DNA of 64,000 bases. Source: Variimorphobacter saccharofermentans. Lineage in GTDB: Bacteria; Bacillota; Clostridia; Lachnospirales; Lachnospiraceae. The stretch's first letter is position 1. Each line of letters starts with the position of its first letter. Positions 25,529-34,306 of the stretch are shown here, in pieces. Location: assembly GCF_014174405.1 (NCBI RefSeq), contig NZ_JACEGA010000001.1:2199001-2263000 (forward strand), written 5' to 3'. A program made the position numbers and the translations under genes. The notes under the pieces were generated by a model. That model ran no database searches, was not told the DNA's origin, and worked only from the letters and a program-made list of their open reading frames with translations.

Positions 25529-26938
25529 CTACCATTGGGTATGATAAATACCTTCTTTGTCAATTCTTTGGTAGGTGTGCGCGCCAAAGTAATCACGTTG
25601 TGCCTGAAGCAAATTCATTGGTAATTCCTTTGAGCGATAGCTGTCATAATAGGCTAAAGCACTGCTGAATGCTGGTATTGCTATACCAGCCGAGATTGCT
25701 GCTTTTATCACCTCACGCCACTCAGTTTGATACCAGTTGATAATATCACTGAAATACTCAGCAAGTAGTAAATTCTCCAGCTCAGGGTTTTCGTTATATG
25801 CATCGCTGATCCTGTTAAGAAATTGTGCACGAATAATGCAACCTCCACGAAAAATCTTAGCAATATCTGCAAATCTTAACTTCCATCCGTATTGCTCTGA
25901 TGCAGTATGCAGCAAACCGAAGCCCTGTGCATAGGCACAGATTTTACTTGCATAGAGGGCTCTTCGAATAGCCTCTATAAAATCCTTTTGCTTAGTAACG
26001 ATACTCTCCGGTCCCTTAAGTTTTTGACTGGCTTTGATACGCTCGTCCTTCTTGGCAGAGAGATATCGCTCATAAACCGCATTCGTTATAGTTGGTATCG
26101 GAGCTCCTAAGTCAAGTGCAATCTGACTGGTCCATTTTCCTGTACCCTTTTGACCACCAACATCCAATATCATATCAACCAGATAATGATCCGATGCAAT
26201 GTCTTTCTTTGCAAAAATATCTGCTGTAATATCAATGAGATAACTGTTTAACTCTCCTTGATTCCACTCATCAAAAACCTCATGTAATTCTTGAGGCGTC
26301 AAGTGAAGTATTTTCTTCATGATATCATATGCTTCTCCAATCAATTGCATATCCGCATATTCAATACCATTGTGTACCATCTTAACAAAATGACCTGCAC
26401 CATCCTCACCAATATAAGTACTACAAGGTTCATTATCCACCTTCGCTGAAATAGCCGTTAAGATTGGTTCCATCATCTGATAAGCATCAATTGCCCCACC
26501 CGGCATGATAGCCGGACCCTTTCTTGCACCTTCTTCTCCGCCTGATATTCCGGTTCCCAAAAAGTGGTATCCCAGTTCTTTTAACACCTTGTTTCTTCGA
26601 ATGGTATCCATATAATAAGAATTCCCACCATCCATAATGAGATCACCCTTTGATAGGAACGGTAGTAATTGATTGATCATATCATCCACAGCATCTCCTG
26701 CTTTCACCATAAGGATGATTTTTCGAGGCGTCTCTAAGTCCTCTGTAAATTCCTCTAAACTATAATAAGCAGACAAATTACCTTCATATTCTTTGTTCTG
26801 TGCTTCTTCCAGTATTTCGTTGGTTTTTCCTGTGGAACGATTATATACCGCCACACGAAATCCATGTTCCGCTATATTGAGAGCTAGATTTTTTCCCATA
26901 ACCGCTAATCCAATCACACCAATCTGATGCTTTTTCAT
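25529..26938 (-). CDS. gnd: 6-phosphogluconate dehydrogenase, decarboxylating
   Basis: 469 residues. It converts 6-phosphogluconate to ribulose 5-phosphate and CO2 with NADP+. The Rossmann start is IGVIGLAVMGKNLALNIAEH, with NRST after the second strand. The substrate-binding block is GISGGEEGARKGPAIMPGG, the catalytic Lys/Asn region is KMVHNGIEYADMQ, and the C-terminal domain has GGCIIRAQFLNRI. The last residues (FGAHTYQRIDKEG) give the usual tail. The start is ATG 26938, with GGAGG 7 bases upstream, which shortens the frame by 8 codons. It is first in the gnd-zwf-cyclase operon. A gnd-zwf pair is not universal in Clostridia, many of which lack the oxidative branch. Confidence 0.96.
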   Translation of the reverse strand: MKKHQIGVIGLAVMGKNLALNIAEHGFRVAVYNRSTGKTNEILEEAQNKEYEGNLSAYYSLEEFTEDLETPRKIILMVKAGDAVDDMINQLLPFLSKGDLIMDGGNSYYMDTIRRNKVLKELGYHFLGTGISGGEEGARKGPAIMPGGAIDAYQMMEPILTAISAKVDNEPCSTYIGEDGAGHFVKMVHNGIEYADMQLIGEAYDIMKKILHLTPQELHEVFDEWNQGELNSYLIDITADIFAKKDIASDHYLVDMILDVGGQKGTGKWTSQIALDLGAPIPTITNAVYERYLSAKKDERIKASQKLKGPESIVTKQKDFIEAIRRALYASKICAYAQGFGLLHTASEQYGWKLRFADIAKIFRGGCIIRAQFLNRISDAYNENPELENLLLAEYFSDIINWYQTEWREVIKAAISAGIAIPAFSSALAYYDSYRSKELPMNLLQAQRDYFGAHTYQRIDKEGIYHTQW

Positions 26939-27036
26939 AATATCCCTCCTATTAAATAGCATGCATTTGTATATCTAAATAAGTAAAATCAATATTACAT
27001 ATTCTGTGAAGATTATATACGAAATATTATTAGAAG

Positions 27037-27352
27037 TTACATAACATGAAATCCGCTCTCAGATAACTCCTTAATAATTGAATTAAGTGAAATTTTCTTA
27101 AGTAAAGCGCCCTTTGGGATTGTCATAAATCTTCCTGCTGTGGAGAGCATTCCTGGTTTCATTATATCATGAACCTAAAACGTGTTCATGATCTCGGGCT
27201 CCGATCACATGCTTTCAAGTATACTTGAAGCATGTTCACTACGCCTTTATTATATCATGAAATCCAAGACCTACCAGAATATTTTTAAGTTCCGTATACT
27301 GATCACACAATTCATACACTGATTTTGATAAGTCAAGCTGTTTTTTTTCCAT
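27037..27352 (-). pseudogene. DUF1858-type gene disrupted by a short insertion
   Basis: From ATG 27352 (AGGGGGATCC upstream) the minus strand reads MEKKQLDLSKSVYELCDQ, then TELKNILVGLGFHDIIKA, and stops at 27239. After an 88-bp offset the same domain resumes as HDIMKPGMLSTAGRFMTIPK and ends at 27037 with ELSESGFHVM. Joined, these give a complete protein of about 75 residues of the DUF1858 type, which often sits at the N-terminus of DUF438/hemerythrin proteins. The interruption shifts frame (88 is not a multiple of 3) and carries a stop. Only a shortened N-terminal peptide of 37 residues can be made. A TGTGATTG palindrome lies 82 bases upstream. Confidence 0.8.
27161..27261. mobile_element. 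75-bp insert flanked by 13-bp direct repeats
   Basis: ATTATATCATGAA occurs at 27161-27173 and again at 27249-27261, with 75 bases between. The insert holds an inverted repeat near its middle (CAAGTATACTTG core at about 27215-27226, extended by CATGCTT/AAGCATG with one bulge). Removing one repeat plus the insert restores an open DUF1858 frame. The pattern fits insertion of a tiny non-coding element with target-site duplication; no second copy was seen in this window. Confidence 0.65.
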
Positions 27353-27433
27353 AGGGATCCCCCTTTTTCTGTTAATCCAACATCGGAATAATATTTGCTT
27401 AATCTATAGTTTATGCAAATAAAGGATACTTAC

Positions 27434-27449
27434 TGTGATTGAAATCACA
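27434..27449. promoter_or_regulatory. CRP/FNR-type operator TGTGATTGAAATCACA
   Basis: A perfect 16-base palindrome except for its two central bases. It lies 82 bases upstream of the broken DUF1858 gene. It nearly matches the site at 36852-36867 before scdA. It is the expected target for the RETVSR recognition helix of the regulator at 36863-37576. Confidence 0.65.
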
Positions 27450-27467
27450 TTTTTAATATTTAAACAG

Positions 27468-27561
27468 ATTAGGGTGTCAAAAGTCAGCAAATTAAAACTT
27501 CATAGAATATATATGCGTTAATATTCGTATATAGCTTTAATTTGACTTTTGACACCCTAAT
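27468..27561. repeat. MITE-like element with 26-bp terminal inverted repeats
   Basis: 94 bp. The ends ATTAGGGTGTCAAAAGTC (27468-27485) and GACTTTTGACACCCTAAT (27544-27561) are exact inverted copies, extended inward by AAATTAAA/TTTAATTT after a 3-base bulge on the left. The centre is A/T-rich without an open frame. The right end lies 18 bases after the stop of the permease gene, so it may also act as its terminator. A further copy of the end is at 16623-16640. Confidence 0.75.
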
Positions 27562-27579
27562 GGGATGACGTAAATCCTA

Positions 27580-30198
27580 CTATTCCGCTTCACGAAGTCG
27601 TTCCACTATACTTAGCTTCATAGAATTTCGATAAGCTACCATTGGAACGCTGATACCAATGATTAAGAAAAACGGTAAAAGTAAAACGAATGGTTGAAGC
27701 GTAAATTGATAATCAAAGTAAACAATCATCGAATTCAAGGCACGAATTAATGAAACGGACAATAATGAACCAATGATCAGGCTAATCAAGGCTGTTAATA
27801 CTAAGTACGAAAGGCCTTCATATATGAGCATTCTTCTTAACTGCTGATTGGTAAGTCCGATGCTCTGTAGCATAGCAAACTCACGTTTTCTCGTTATAAC
27901 ACTGGTGATCATCGTATTAATAAAGTTCAATATTCCAACTACTCCAACAATGAGACTGAGAGCTCCTCCAATAAAGTTGATAGTATTATTCATACTGGAC
28001 AATTCCGCTCGTATCCCTTCCTTAGACTCATAATCCACATTGGGATTGACTTTAGTAGAATAATTCTTCAGAAATTTTTCAAAGGCCGGCTCTTTCTCAT
28101 CCTCAACCCAGTAAGCTTTCGCAAAGCATTCAGCATCATTGTCATTCTCAAGAAATTCATCAATTGGCAAGATGGTAATCAGAGAATTAATGTAATACCT
28201 TCGTTCTGTCATGCTGGAAGGTATATCTACCACTGCCATAACCTCATATTCTTTCGTTTGGTCATTCCTCCATACATGATCGACAATAATATTATTATAA
28301 AGCACATCTTCAAGTACTGATTCTGAGGTATGATAATTCAACATCACCTTATCCCCCGGCTTATAGTAGCTCCCAGACATATCCGGATAAGGAACCACTA
28401 ATATATAGTTACCCGATCGAAACTTATCTATATCAAGCTTTCCCTCAAGCACCTTTAGCTTATGTAATAGAGTCTCATCAAAAGCATAACGCTGCTCAGT
28501 AATTGGGAGTTTCTCATTTATGGTTTTTTCTATCATAAAGCGATAGTATTCTTCCTCATAAGTCTTCAATTCCCCCTTTTCATAGAATTCACGGAATCGA
28601 TTAAGAGCAGTATCCGATAAGGTATGGTTTCTTCTGTCGGAGGTGGTGTATAACCTTCCACTCGTTTCAATTCCATCCAAGCTTTCAATTGCTTTAATAT
28701 ATTCCTCAGGAAGCTTCATATCATTTACATTAGTATGATAATTATTTAATGCGATCGAAGAGATCATAAAATCCCCGGTTAGCATTCCTTCCATAAATTT
28801 ATCAATACTGAAGCTTCTGCTAAAAGTTACAACCTCTATCATAAGGACCACACTTAAAGATAGAGAAGAGATCGTGATGAGTGTCTTTTTTCTATTACGG
28901 CTTAAATTCGAAAATGCCATGTTACATAGACTGACTCCATGCCTCGATTTCTTTCTTTTTCTTCTAAAATTGCCGCCTTCCGTATATTTTACTGCCTCAA
29001 TCGGAGATACATTACCTGCGATTTTTCCTGGCTTTCTACAGCTAATATAGATTGTGATTAATGAAAACAAGCCACCGAACAGGAAAATATAAAAATTGGG
29101 CTTCATATGAAAATTCTGAATATTCATATTCGTAAAATTACCAAAAAGAATTGGTATAAATAGGTTTCCTATCAAGTATCCCAGGCCTAATCCTATGGGA
29201 ATTCCCATTGCGGATAAAAGAAATGCTTGTCTAAGGACCAATCGACGAATCTGCTTTTTTGTTGCTCCTATCGTCTTAAGCAAACCATAGTTGCGGATAT
29301 CATTGATAATCGATATCTGAAATATGTTATATATAATTAAATATCCGGTTAACAAGATAACCAAGAACACAGTAATTAAGAATACTGTACTTATGAAATC
29401 AGCTTCTCCACTTACTTCTGTAAAATAGGCCCAGTTAATTCCTATATCAATATCCTCGACAGAGTATCCACTTTCAATTATCACCTTAGCCATTTTTTCT
29501 TCAATGTCAAAGGAATTCCGAAAAACAATGCTTCCCTGAATTAGTCCTACTCCTGAAGTTTCATCAGTAACCTTAAGAAAATCATCTTCCGTATAGGGCT
29601 CGGATATTTGATCATAGTATACTCTTGACAAATACACGGTACTGGCTTTGGCGATAGGGTCTCCCTGATACCATCCGCATATAGTGAATCTCTTCGTAAT
29701 CTCTTCTCCCATAAAATTAAACTTTAGCTCTATTTCTTCCCCTACTTTATGGGGAATTCCCATCAAATCCATAACAATGGTATCTACTACGGCCTCATTC
29801 TCATTTACTGGCAGTTTACCCTCTTCTAAAACAGCAAAGCCATATTTTAAATCCTGCTCCTCTGTATACCGAATCTCTGTTTGCCGCTTTACCAGCTCCT
29901 TATTTTTTGCATTACCAATGAATATATTATAGCTATGTTCCTTTACTAAAGGGTGAGCCGTTATTTTATCATATTGATCTTTTGTAACATCCTTTAGACC
30001 GGCATGGGCTCTTGTTCCGACCTGTCTCATATTTTGCTCCTGTGTTATCTGAATAAGCCCAAACCCTAATGTAAATAAGGTGGTAAATAATACTGCGGTT
30101 ATAATAATCGCAGATAATGCGAAAATATTACGCATTCTATTTTTTCTAAGGTTTCGATTTGATAAACGACGAATCACCTTAAAATTATTATTTCTCAT
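27580..30198 (-). CDS. ABC transporter permease, FtsX family (module C)
   Basis: About 872 residues with two FtsX units. First helix RNIFALSAIIITAVLFTTLF at about residues 22-41, an extracellular domain of about 220 residues, and three helices from about 265 to 390 with GLLKTIGATKKQIRRLVL. Then a cytoplasmic linker with SPIEAVKYTEGGNFRRKRKK, a second helix near 435, another large extracellular domain, and the last three helices with AMLQSIGLTNQQLRRML. The start is ATG 30198, with GGAGG 5 bases upstream. It follows its ATPase gene by 68 bases and ends next to the MITE-like repeat. The upstream RR/HK pair marks this as a regulated detoxification- or signalling-type exporter, by analogy with Bce and related modules. 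Confidence 0.87.
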   Translation of the reverse strand: MRNNNFKVIRRLSNRNLRKNRMRNIFALSAIIITAVLFTTLFTLGFGLIQITQEQNMRQVGTRAHAGLKDVTKDQYDKITAHPLVKEHSYNIFIGNAKNKELVKRQTEIRYTEEQDLKYGFAVLEEGKLPVNENEAVVDTIVMDLMGIPHKVGEEIELKFNFMGEEITKRFTICGWYQGDPIAKASTVYLSRVYYDQISEPYTEDDFLKVTDETSGVGLIQGSIVFRNSFDIEEKMAKVIIESGYSVEDIDIGINWAYFTEVSGEADFISTVFLITVFLVILLTGYLIIYNIFQISIINDIRNYGLLKTIGATKKQIRRLVLRQAFLLSAMGIPIGLGLGYLIGNLFIPILFGNFTNMNIQNFHMKPNFYIFLFGGLFSLITIYISCRKPGKIAGNVSPIEAVKYTEGGNFRRKRKKSRHGVSLCNMAFSNLSRNRKKTLITISSLSLSVVLMIEVVTFSRSFSIDKFMEGMLTGDFMISSIALNNYHTNVNDMKLPEEYIKAIESLDGIETSGRLYTTSDRRNHTLSDTALNRFREFYEKGELKTYEEEYYRFMIEKTINEKLPITEQRYAFDETLLHKLKVLEGKLDIDKFRSGNYILVVPYPDMSGSYYKPGDKVMLNYHTSESVLEDVLYNNIIVDHVWRNDQTKEYEVMAVVDIPSSMTERRYYINSLITILPIDEFLENDNDAECFAKAYWVEDEKEPAFEKFLKNYSTKVNPNVDYESKEGIRAELSSMNNTINFIGGALSLIVGVVGILNFINTMITSVITRKREFAMLQSIGLTNQQLRRMLIYEGLSYLVLTALISLIIGSLLSVSLIRALNSMIVYFDYQFTLQPFVLLLPFFLIIGISVPMVAYRNSMKLSIVERLREAE

Positions 30199-30266
30199 AT
30201 TTTCCTCCGTTCTACACCATGTATCCGGTGTTAGCACACTCTATGCAGTGTTGATGTAGTCTAAGA

Positions 30267-30932
30267 TTATTCGTGTACCATACCATCTTCGATATGAATA
30301 ATTCGATCACATAACTGAGCTAGGCTTTCATTATGTGTAATCATGACTATGGTCTGATGGAACTTTATTCCGGAGGTTTTCAGTAACCCGATAACTTCCT
30401 GAGAGGTCTTTGAATCAAGATTACCGGTAGGTTCATCCGCTAGAATAATTGCTGGTTTCGTAGCCAGAGCTCTTGCAATAGCAACTCTCTGTTGTTGGCC
30501 GCCGGATAATTGATTGGGTAGGTTATAACGTTTATCTTCTATCCCCAATGTCTTAATAATCTCGTCAACATAGCTTTCATCTACTTTATTCCCATCCAGC
30601 TCAATGGGCAGAACAATGTTCTCATATACATTCAATACTGGAACCAGATTATAGTTTTGAAAAACAAAGCCTATATTTCTTCTTCGGAAAATTGTCAGTT
30701 CATTATCCTTCAATTTCGAAAGTTCCTTCCCGTTAACAATCACAGTACCCTCTGTCGAATAGTCCAGACCACCCAGCATATACAGAAGAGTGGATTTACC
30801 ACTGCCCGAGGTACCTACAATTGCAACAAACTCACCTTCTTCTATCTTAATACTTACTCCATTTAATGCTTTCACCAGATTAGGTTCTTTTCCATAATAT
30901 TTTTTCAGGTTTTTCGTTTCTAAAATATTCAT
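30267..30932 (-). CDS. ABC transporter ATP-binding protein (module C)
   Basis: 221-residue MacB/LolD-type ATPase. Walker A is [10 protein letters not shown], the Q-loop FVFQNYNL, the signature LSGGQQQR, Walker [13 protein letters not shown], and the H-loop MITHN. GGAGGATAAGA precedes the ATG. It is encoded 68 bases before its permease and about 170 bases after the kinase, from which it is separated by a terminator hairpin. So it probably has its own promoter, which the response regulator may control. Confidence 0.92.
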   Translation of the reverse strand: MNILETKNLKKYYGKEPNLVKALNGVSIKIEEGEFVAIVGTSGSGKSTLLYMLGGLDYSTEGTVIVNGKELSKLKDNELTIFRRRNIGFVFQNYNLVPVLNVYENIVLPIELDGNKVDESYVDEIIKTLGIEDKRYNLPNQLSGGQQQRVAIARALATKPAIILADEPTGNLDSKTSQEVIGLLKTSGIKFHQTIVMITHNESLAQLCDRIIHIEDGMVHE

Positions 30933-31070
30933 TCTTATCCTCCTCAGATTATGTTTAATACCGCTAATGGGTAATAGAATTAATGCGAATCGTTCTATAT
31001 TACATAAAGTTTTCTATCAACTACAAGAATTAGCATAACAGGGAAATCTTACATCCTCATGACAATCCAT

Positions 31071-31100
31071 AAAAAAAGTCCTTACGGTTTTGTAAGAACT
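31071..31100 (-). terminator. Intrinsic terminator after the histidine kinase
   Basis: AGTCCTTAC pairs with GTAAGAACT (one mismatch) around GGTTTT. The seven A residues at 31071-31077 give the U-tract. It abuts the kinase stop codon and separates the regulator genes from the ABC genes. Confidence 0.75.
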
Positions 31101-32015
31101 TTAGGCAACATTTTGTAAATATACGGAGAAGCAGCTTCCGTCTCCAAGCTTCGAATCAACGGTAATATATCCTCCCTGCTTTGAGAGAATTAATTGGGCA
31201 ATATAAAGTCCCAATCCTGTTCCTTCGTTTTGCTCAACCATTTTACTACGATAATACCGCTTAAAAATCAAGTTATATTCTGAGGGCAATATTCCAATTC
31301 CCTGATCTTTGATATTAATTCTTGTAAAGAACTCCATTCTTTCTACTTGTATTTGAATTGTTGAGGACATGGGAGAATACTTAATCGCATTATCCAGTAT
31401 ATTCGTAATTGCTTCGGCTGTCCATTTACGGTTATGTAGTAAAAGACAATTATCAAACTCCTCAATGCAGATGTTAATATTCTTCTCCTGAGCCTGAGAA
31501 AAAACGGATGTTATACTTGTAGCAATCGTTTCCTTTATCGAAGTTGGAGTAACTTCAAAATCCATGCTTCCGGTCTCCAACCTTGAGGCATGGAAAAGAG
31601 AATTCATCAGCCATTGCATTTTCTGAGCCTGTTCTCTTGTCCGATCAATGAACTCTGCCTTTTCTTCCTCGGATAAGGATGATTCACGAAGAAGTTCTGT
31701 ATACATTGAGATATTCGCTAATGGCGTCTTAAATTGATGGGATAAATCAGAAATCAGACGAGTAACAGCCTCCTTTTCTTCCTTGGAGGACTTAATCTCA
31801 TGATCAGCAATCATAATTAATTGCTTAAGCTGACTAATCAGCTTTGCTTCCCTTGTATCTTCTACATCAGTATCATCGATAGTCCGTCTTGTGAGGAAGG
31901 TATGTATAATCCAGCTTATCCGGTTCAATACCCGATTAAGATACCAATAATTTAGTAGTGTAACTAAAAGGCAAATGAAAATAGCTGATACAATCACAAC
32001 CAGACTGGTATTCAT
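31101..32015 (-). CDS. Sensor histidine kinase with minimal sensor
   Basis: 304 residues from ATG 32015, chosen because AGAAGGTG lies about 9 bases upstream. A longer frame would overlap the regulator gene by 35 bases. There is one membrane helix (about residues 4-24) and almost no extracellular part. Then comes a linker and the HisKA block LISDLSHQFKTPLANISMY, with the phospho-accepting His in SHQFKTP. The HATPase domain shows AITNILDNAIKYS (N box), DQGIGI (G1), FKRYYRS (F) and GTGLGLYIAQLIL (G2). Without a sensing domain it probably reads the state of the neighbouring ABC permease, as BceS-type kinases do. The gene directly follows the response regulator. Confidence 0.9.
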   Translation of the reverse strand: MNTSLVVIVSAIFICLLVTLLNYWYLNRVLNRISWIIHTFLTRRTIDDTDVEDTREAKLISQLKQLIMIADHEIKSSKEEKEAVTRLISDLSHQFKTPLANISMYTELLRESSLSEEEKAEFIDRTREQAQKMQWLMNSLFHASRLETGSMDFEVTPTSIKETIATSITSVFSQAQEKNINICIEEFDNCLLLHNRKWTAEAITNILDNAIKYSPMSSTIQIQVERMEFFTRINIKDQGIGILPSEYNLIFKRYYRSKMVEQNEGTGLGLYIAQLILSKQGGYITVDSKLGDGSCFSVYLQNVA

Positions 32016-32019
32016 ATTC

Positions 32020-32733
32020 TCATGCACCTTCTCTCCATATATATCCCATACCATGTACTGTTTGCAAGAATACGGGGTCCGATGGTTTTTCTTCTAGTTT
32101 CAACCTTAGTCTTCTGATATTAACCGGGAGAGTATTTTCATCAACAAAGTTCGCATCCTTATCCCATATTGCATCCAGGATTTGCTCTTTTAACAACACC
32201 TTTCCCTGATTCTCCAGAAAAAGCTTAAGAAGCTTGTATTCCGTATTGCTTAATTCGATTTCTTCGTTGTTTAAAAGGACCTGCATGGTATCCTTACACA
32301 AACGTATGTTACCAGATTCCAGCCATTCCCTGTCATCCTTTGTATCATTCTCTATTCTGAAACTTCTACGAAGCATGGCGCTAATTCTTACCTTAAGTAC
32401 GGATAAAGAAAAGGGCTTCACAATATAATCATCAGCCCCCATCTCAAAGCCGATAATTTCATCCGTTTCTAAATCTCTGGCCGACAGAATAATAATTGGA
32501 ATTTGGGATGTTTGTCGTATCTCATTACAGAAATCCAGACCATCACCATCCGGCAGGTTTAAATCCAGCAATACTAAGTCCACCTTATTTTCTTTCATTA
32601 ACCGTGAAGCATTCTGAATCGAACTAGATGAAAGCACCTGATATCCATCTTTTTTCAGTGCAAAACATATTCCCCGATTAAGTCCTTCATCATCTTCGAC
32701 AAGCATAATTGTCTCCTGCATTACTATGTTCAC
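32020..32733 (-). CDS. OmpR/PhoB-type response regulator
   Basis: 237 residues. The receiver domain (about 5-120) has VEDDEGLNRG, the phosphorylation site LVLLDLNLPDGDG, LSARD and the conserved Lys in IVKPF. The C-terminal winged helix shows the OmpR pattern (SNTEYKLLKLFLENQGKVLL, then DENTLPVNIRRLRLKLE and TVHGMGYIWREG). The start is GTG 32733 or ATG 32721; ribosome binding site spacing does not decide it. It forms an operon with the kinase 4 bases downstream and likely controls the ABC genes beyond the terminator. Confidence 0.93.
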   Translation of the reverse strand: MNIVMQETIMLVEDDEGLNRGICFALKKDGYQVLSSSSIQNASRLMKENKVDLVLLDLNLPDGDGLDFCNEIRQTSQIPIIILSARDLETDEIIGFEMGADDYIVKPFSLSVLKVRISAMLRRSFRIENDTKDDREWLESGNIRLCKDTMQVLLNNEEIELSNTEYKLLKLFLENQGKVLLKEQILDAIWDKDANFVDENTLPVNIRRLRLKLEEKPSDPVFLQTVHGMGYIWREGA

Positions 32734-32843
32734 ATCCTTTGTATGAATAAACTCATTTTTATCTTATCCAAAAAGGTGGGGATTGTAAACCATTATTTAC
32801 TAAGCTATTGGCGAAGGAGATGAAAAAGGGACGGAAAAGGGAC

Positions 32844-33065
32844 GGAAAAGTGCACACTTCACTTCAAGGGGGAGTGTAGGCAGTACCAGAAAACAAGCAC
32901 AATTTTCGGGAGTTAGTGCATGCGTCTATTACGTTTCGCTCCTCCCTGATAGTAACGTCGGTCGCTCACGAAACGAACTAGCATGCACTAACTCACTCGA
33001 AAATTGGCTAATCGTTTTCCGGTATCTGCCTTCACCTCCTCCTGCAGTAAAGAGTGCACTTTTCC
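32844..33065. repeat. 222-bp imperfect palindrome (long hairpin element)
   Basis: The arms match in nested blocks. GGAAAAGTGCAC (32844-32855) pairs with its complement at 33054-33065, 32879-32894 with 33014-33030, and 32900-32923 with 32981-33006. Near the centre GTTTCG pairs with CGAAAC. The left outer part is preceded by a duplicated GGGACGGAAAA. There is no open frame. It fills the 32734-33124 gap between the response regulator start and the end of the nitronate monooxygenase-like gene. It resembles a MITE or a large structured RNA gene. Confidence 0.75.
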
Positions 33066-33124
33066 TGTTTATGGCTAACAACAAAATTTCAATATAAGTA
33101 TATTTCATTTATTTTAGAATCGTA

Positions 33125-34180
33125 TCAAGTGGTTAATTCTTCAAATATTTCTTTTACTGTCGTCATCTTTGTTAATCGGTGTACATTATCACCGCAGAAG
33201 ATTAATCCTTCATTTATCTTACCTTCTACGGCGTTAATGAGTGCAGAAGTGATACAGTATGGTGTAGTTTTCGGATCACAGTGCTCGAGGCAATTAAAGC
33301 ATTTTGTCACCGCAATTCTTCCATTATCCACTATCTTTAAAAATGGATTCATGATTGCTCTTCCCGGCATACCTACCGGACTGATGACGATTTTAATATC
33401 CTCTTTTTTTGCATTGATATATGCATTCTTATATTCCTGACTGGCATCACATTCTTCTGTGACCACAAATCTTGTAGCAATTTGTACTCCGTCCGCTCCC
33501 AACTCTATTGCGTGTTTAATATCCTGCTGATCGAAGATGCCTCCTGCTATTACGACAGGTATTTTTTTATTATATTTTGCTTCAAATTCTTTCTTACACT
33601 CAATGACACCTTTTATCTCCTCATCGTAATTAAGTTCTTCTATTTTATCAAGCTGTTCCTTGGAAAATCCCAGATGACCTCCTGCCCGAGGACCTTCTAC
33701 TACAATAAAATCTGCTGTAGTTTTATATTTTCGATCCCACATCTTTAGTATCACTGATGCAGCCTTTATACTGGATACGATGGGTGCAATCTTTGTCTTG
33801 AAGCCTTTTACCATCTCTGGTAGTGACACCGGTAGTCCTGCACCGGATATGATAACATCAGCTCCACCTTCACAGGCTGCTTTTACATAGCGTTCATATT
33901 GCTTGGTTGCAACCATAATATTTACACCTACTATGCCACCCAGTGCAATTTCCTTAGCAAGCTTCAGATGCTTCTTAATTGCTTCCAGATTACTTTCAAT
34001 CTGATGCTTATGAAAATCCGGTTCGTCATATCCAATCTGCGCGGTGGATATAATCCCAATTCCACCCTCCTTTGCAACAGCACCTGCTAATCTGTACCGG
34101 CTTACACCTACTCCCATACCTCCTTGAATAATTGGTATTCTGGCTATTAAATCACCAATCACTAATGGCTTCATTTTCAT
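33125..34180 (-). CDS. Nitronate monooxygenase-like FMN enzyme
   Basis: 351 residues of the 2-nitropropane dioxygenase/FabK-like TIM-barrel family. The FMN-binding start is IPIIQGGMGVGVSRYRLAGA. Next are EGGIGIISTAQIG, ISGAGLP, the VVEGPRAGGHLG block with the active-site-type His, IAGGIFDQQDI and LGADGVQIATRFVVTEEC. A Cys-rich tail (CFNCLEHCDPKTTPYCI) is frequent in clostridial members. It may oxidise nitronates or act as an NAD(P)H-dependent enoyl reductase relative; the sequence does not decide. The start is ATG 34180, with AGGAGTG upstream. A strong sigma-A promoter and a 5' hairpin precede it. Confidence 0.88.
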   Translation of the reverse strand: MKMKPLVIGDLIARIPIIQGGMGVGVSRYRLAGAVAKEGGIGIISTAQIGYDEPDFHKHQIESNLEAIKKHLKLAKEIALGGIVGVNIMVATKQYERYVKAACEGGADVIISGAGLPVSLPEMVKGFKTKIAPIVSSIKAASVILKMWDRKYKTTADFIVVEGPRAGGHLGFSKEQLDKIEELNYDEEIKGVIECKKEFEAKYNKKIPVVIAGGIFDQQDIKHAIELGADGVQIATRFVVTEECDASQEYKNAYINAKKEDIKIVISPVGMPGRAIMNPFLKIVDNGRIAVTKCFNCLEHCDPKTTPYCITSALINAVEGKINEGLIFCGDNVHRLTKMTTVKEIFEELTT

Positions 34181-34250
34181 ACAGTACACTCCTGACCTGA
34201 CCACGTCATATTTCAATTTACTTTGACTATCAAACTATTTATTATAGATA

Positions 34251-34270
34251 AACCGGTGCTTTCACCGGTT
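34251..34270 (-). promoter_or_regulatory. 5' leader hairpin
   Basis: AACCGGTG and CACCGGTT form a perfect 8-bp stem with a CTTT loop, located about at the predicted transcription start. It could protect the 5' end of the mRNA. Confidence 0.5.
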
Positions 34271-34276
34271 ATATGT

Positions 34277-34306
34277 ATTATAGCTTAATCACGTCTTTGT
34301 TGTCAA
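34277..34306 (-). promoter_or_regulatory. Sigma-A promoter of the nitronate monooxygenase-like gene
   Basis: On the minus strand TTGACA (34301-34306) and TATAAT (34277-34282) are perfect consensus hexamers, 18 bases apart. Confidence 0.85.

Noticed and set aside
33054..33440. 128-residue plus-strand frame opposite the nitronate monooxygenase-like gene
   Set aside because: Starts inside the long palindrome and runs antisense to a well-supported enzyme; no ribosome binding site.
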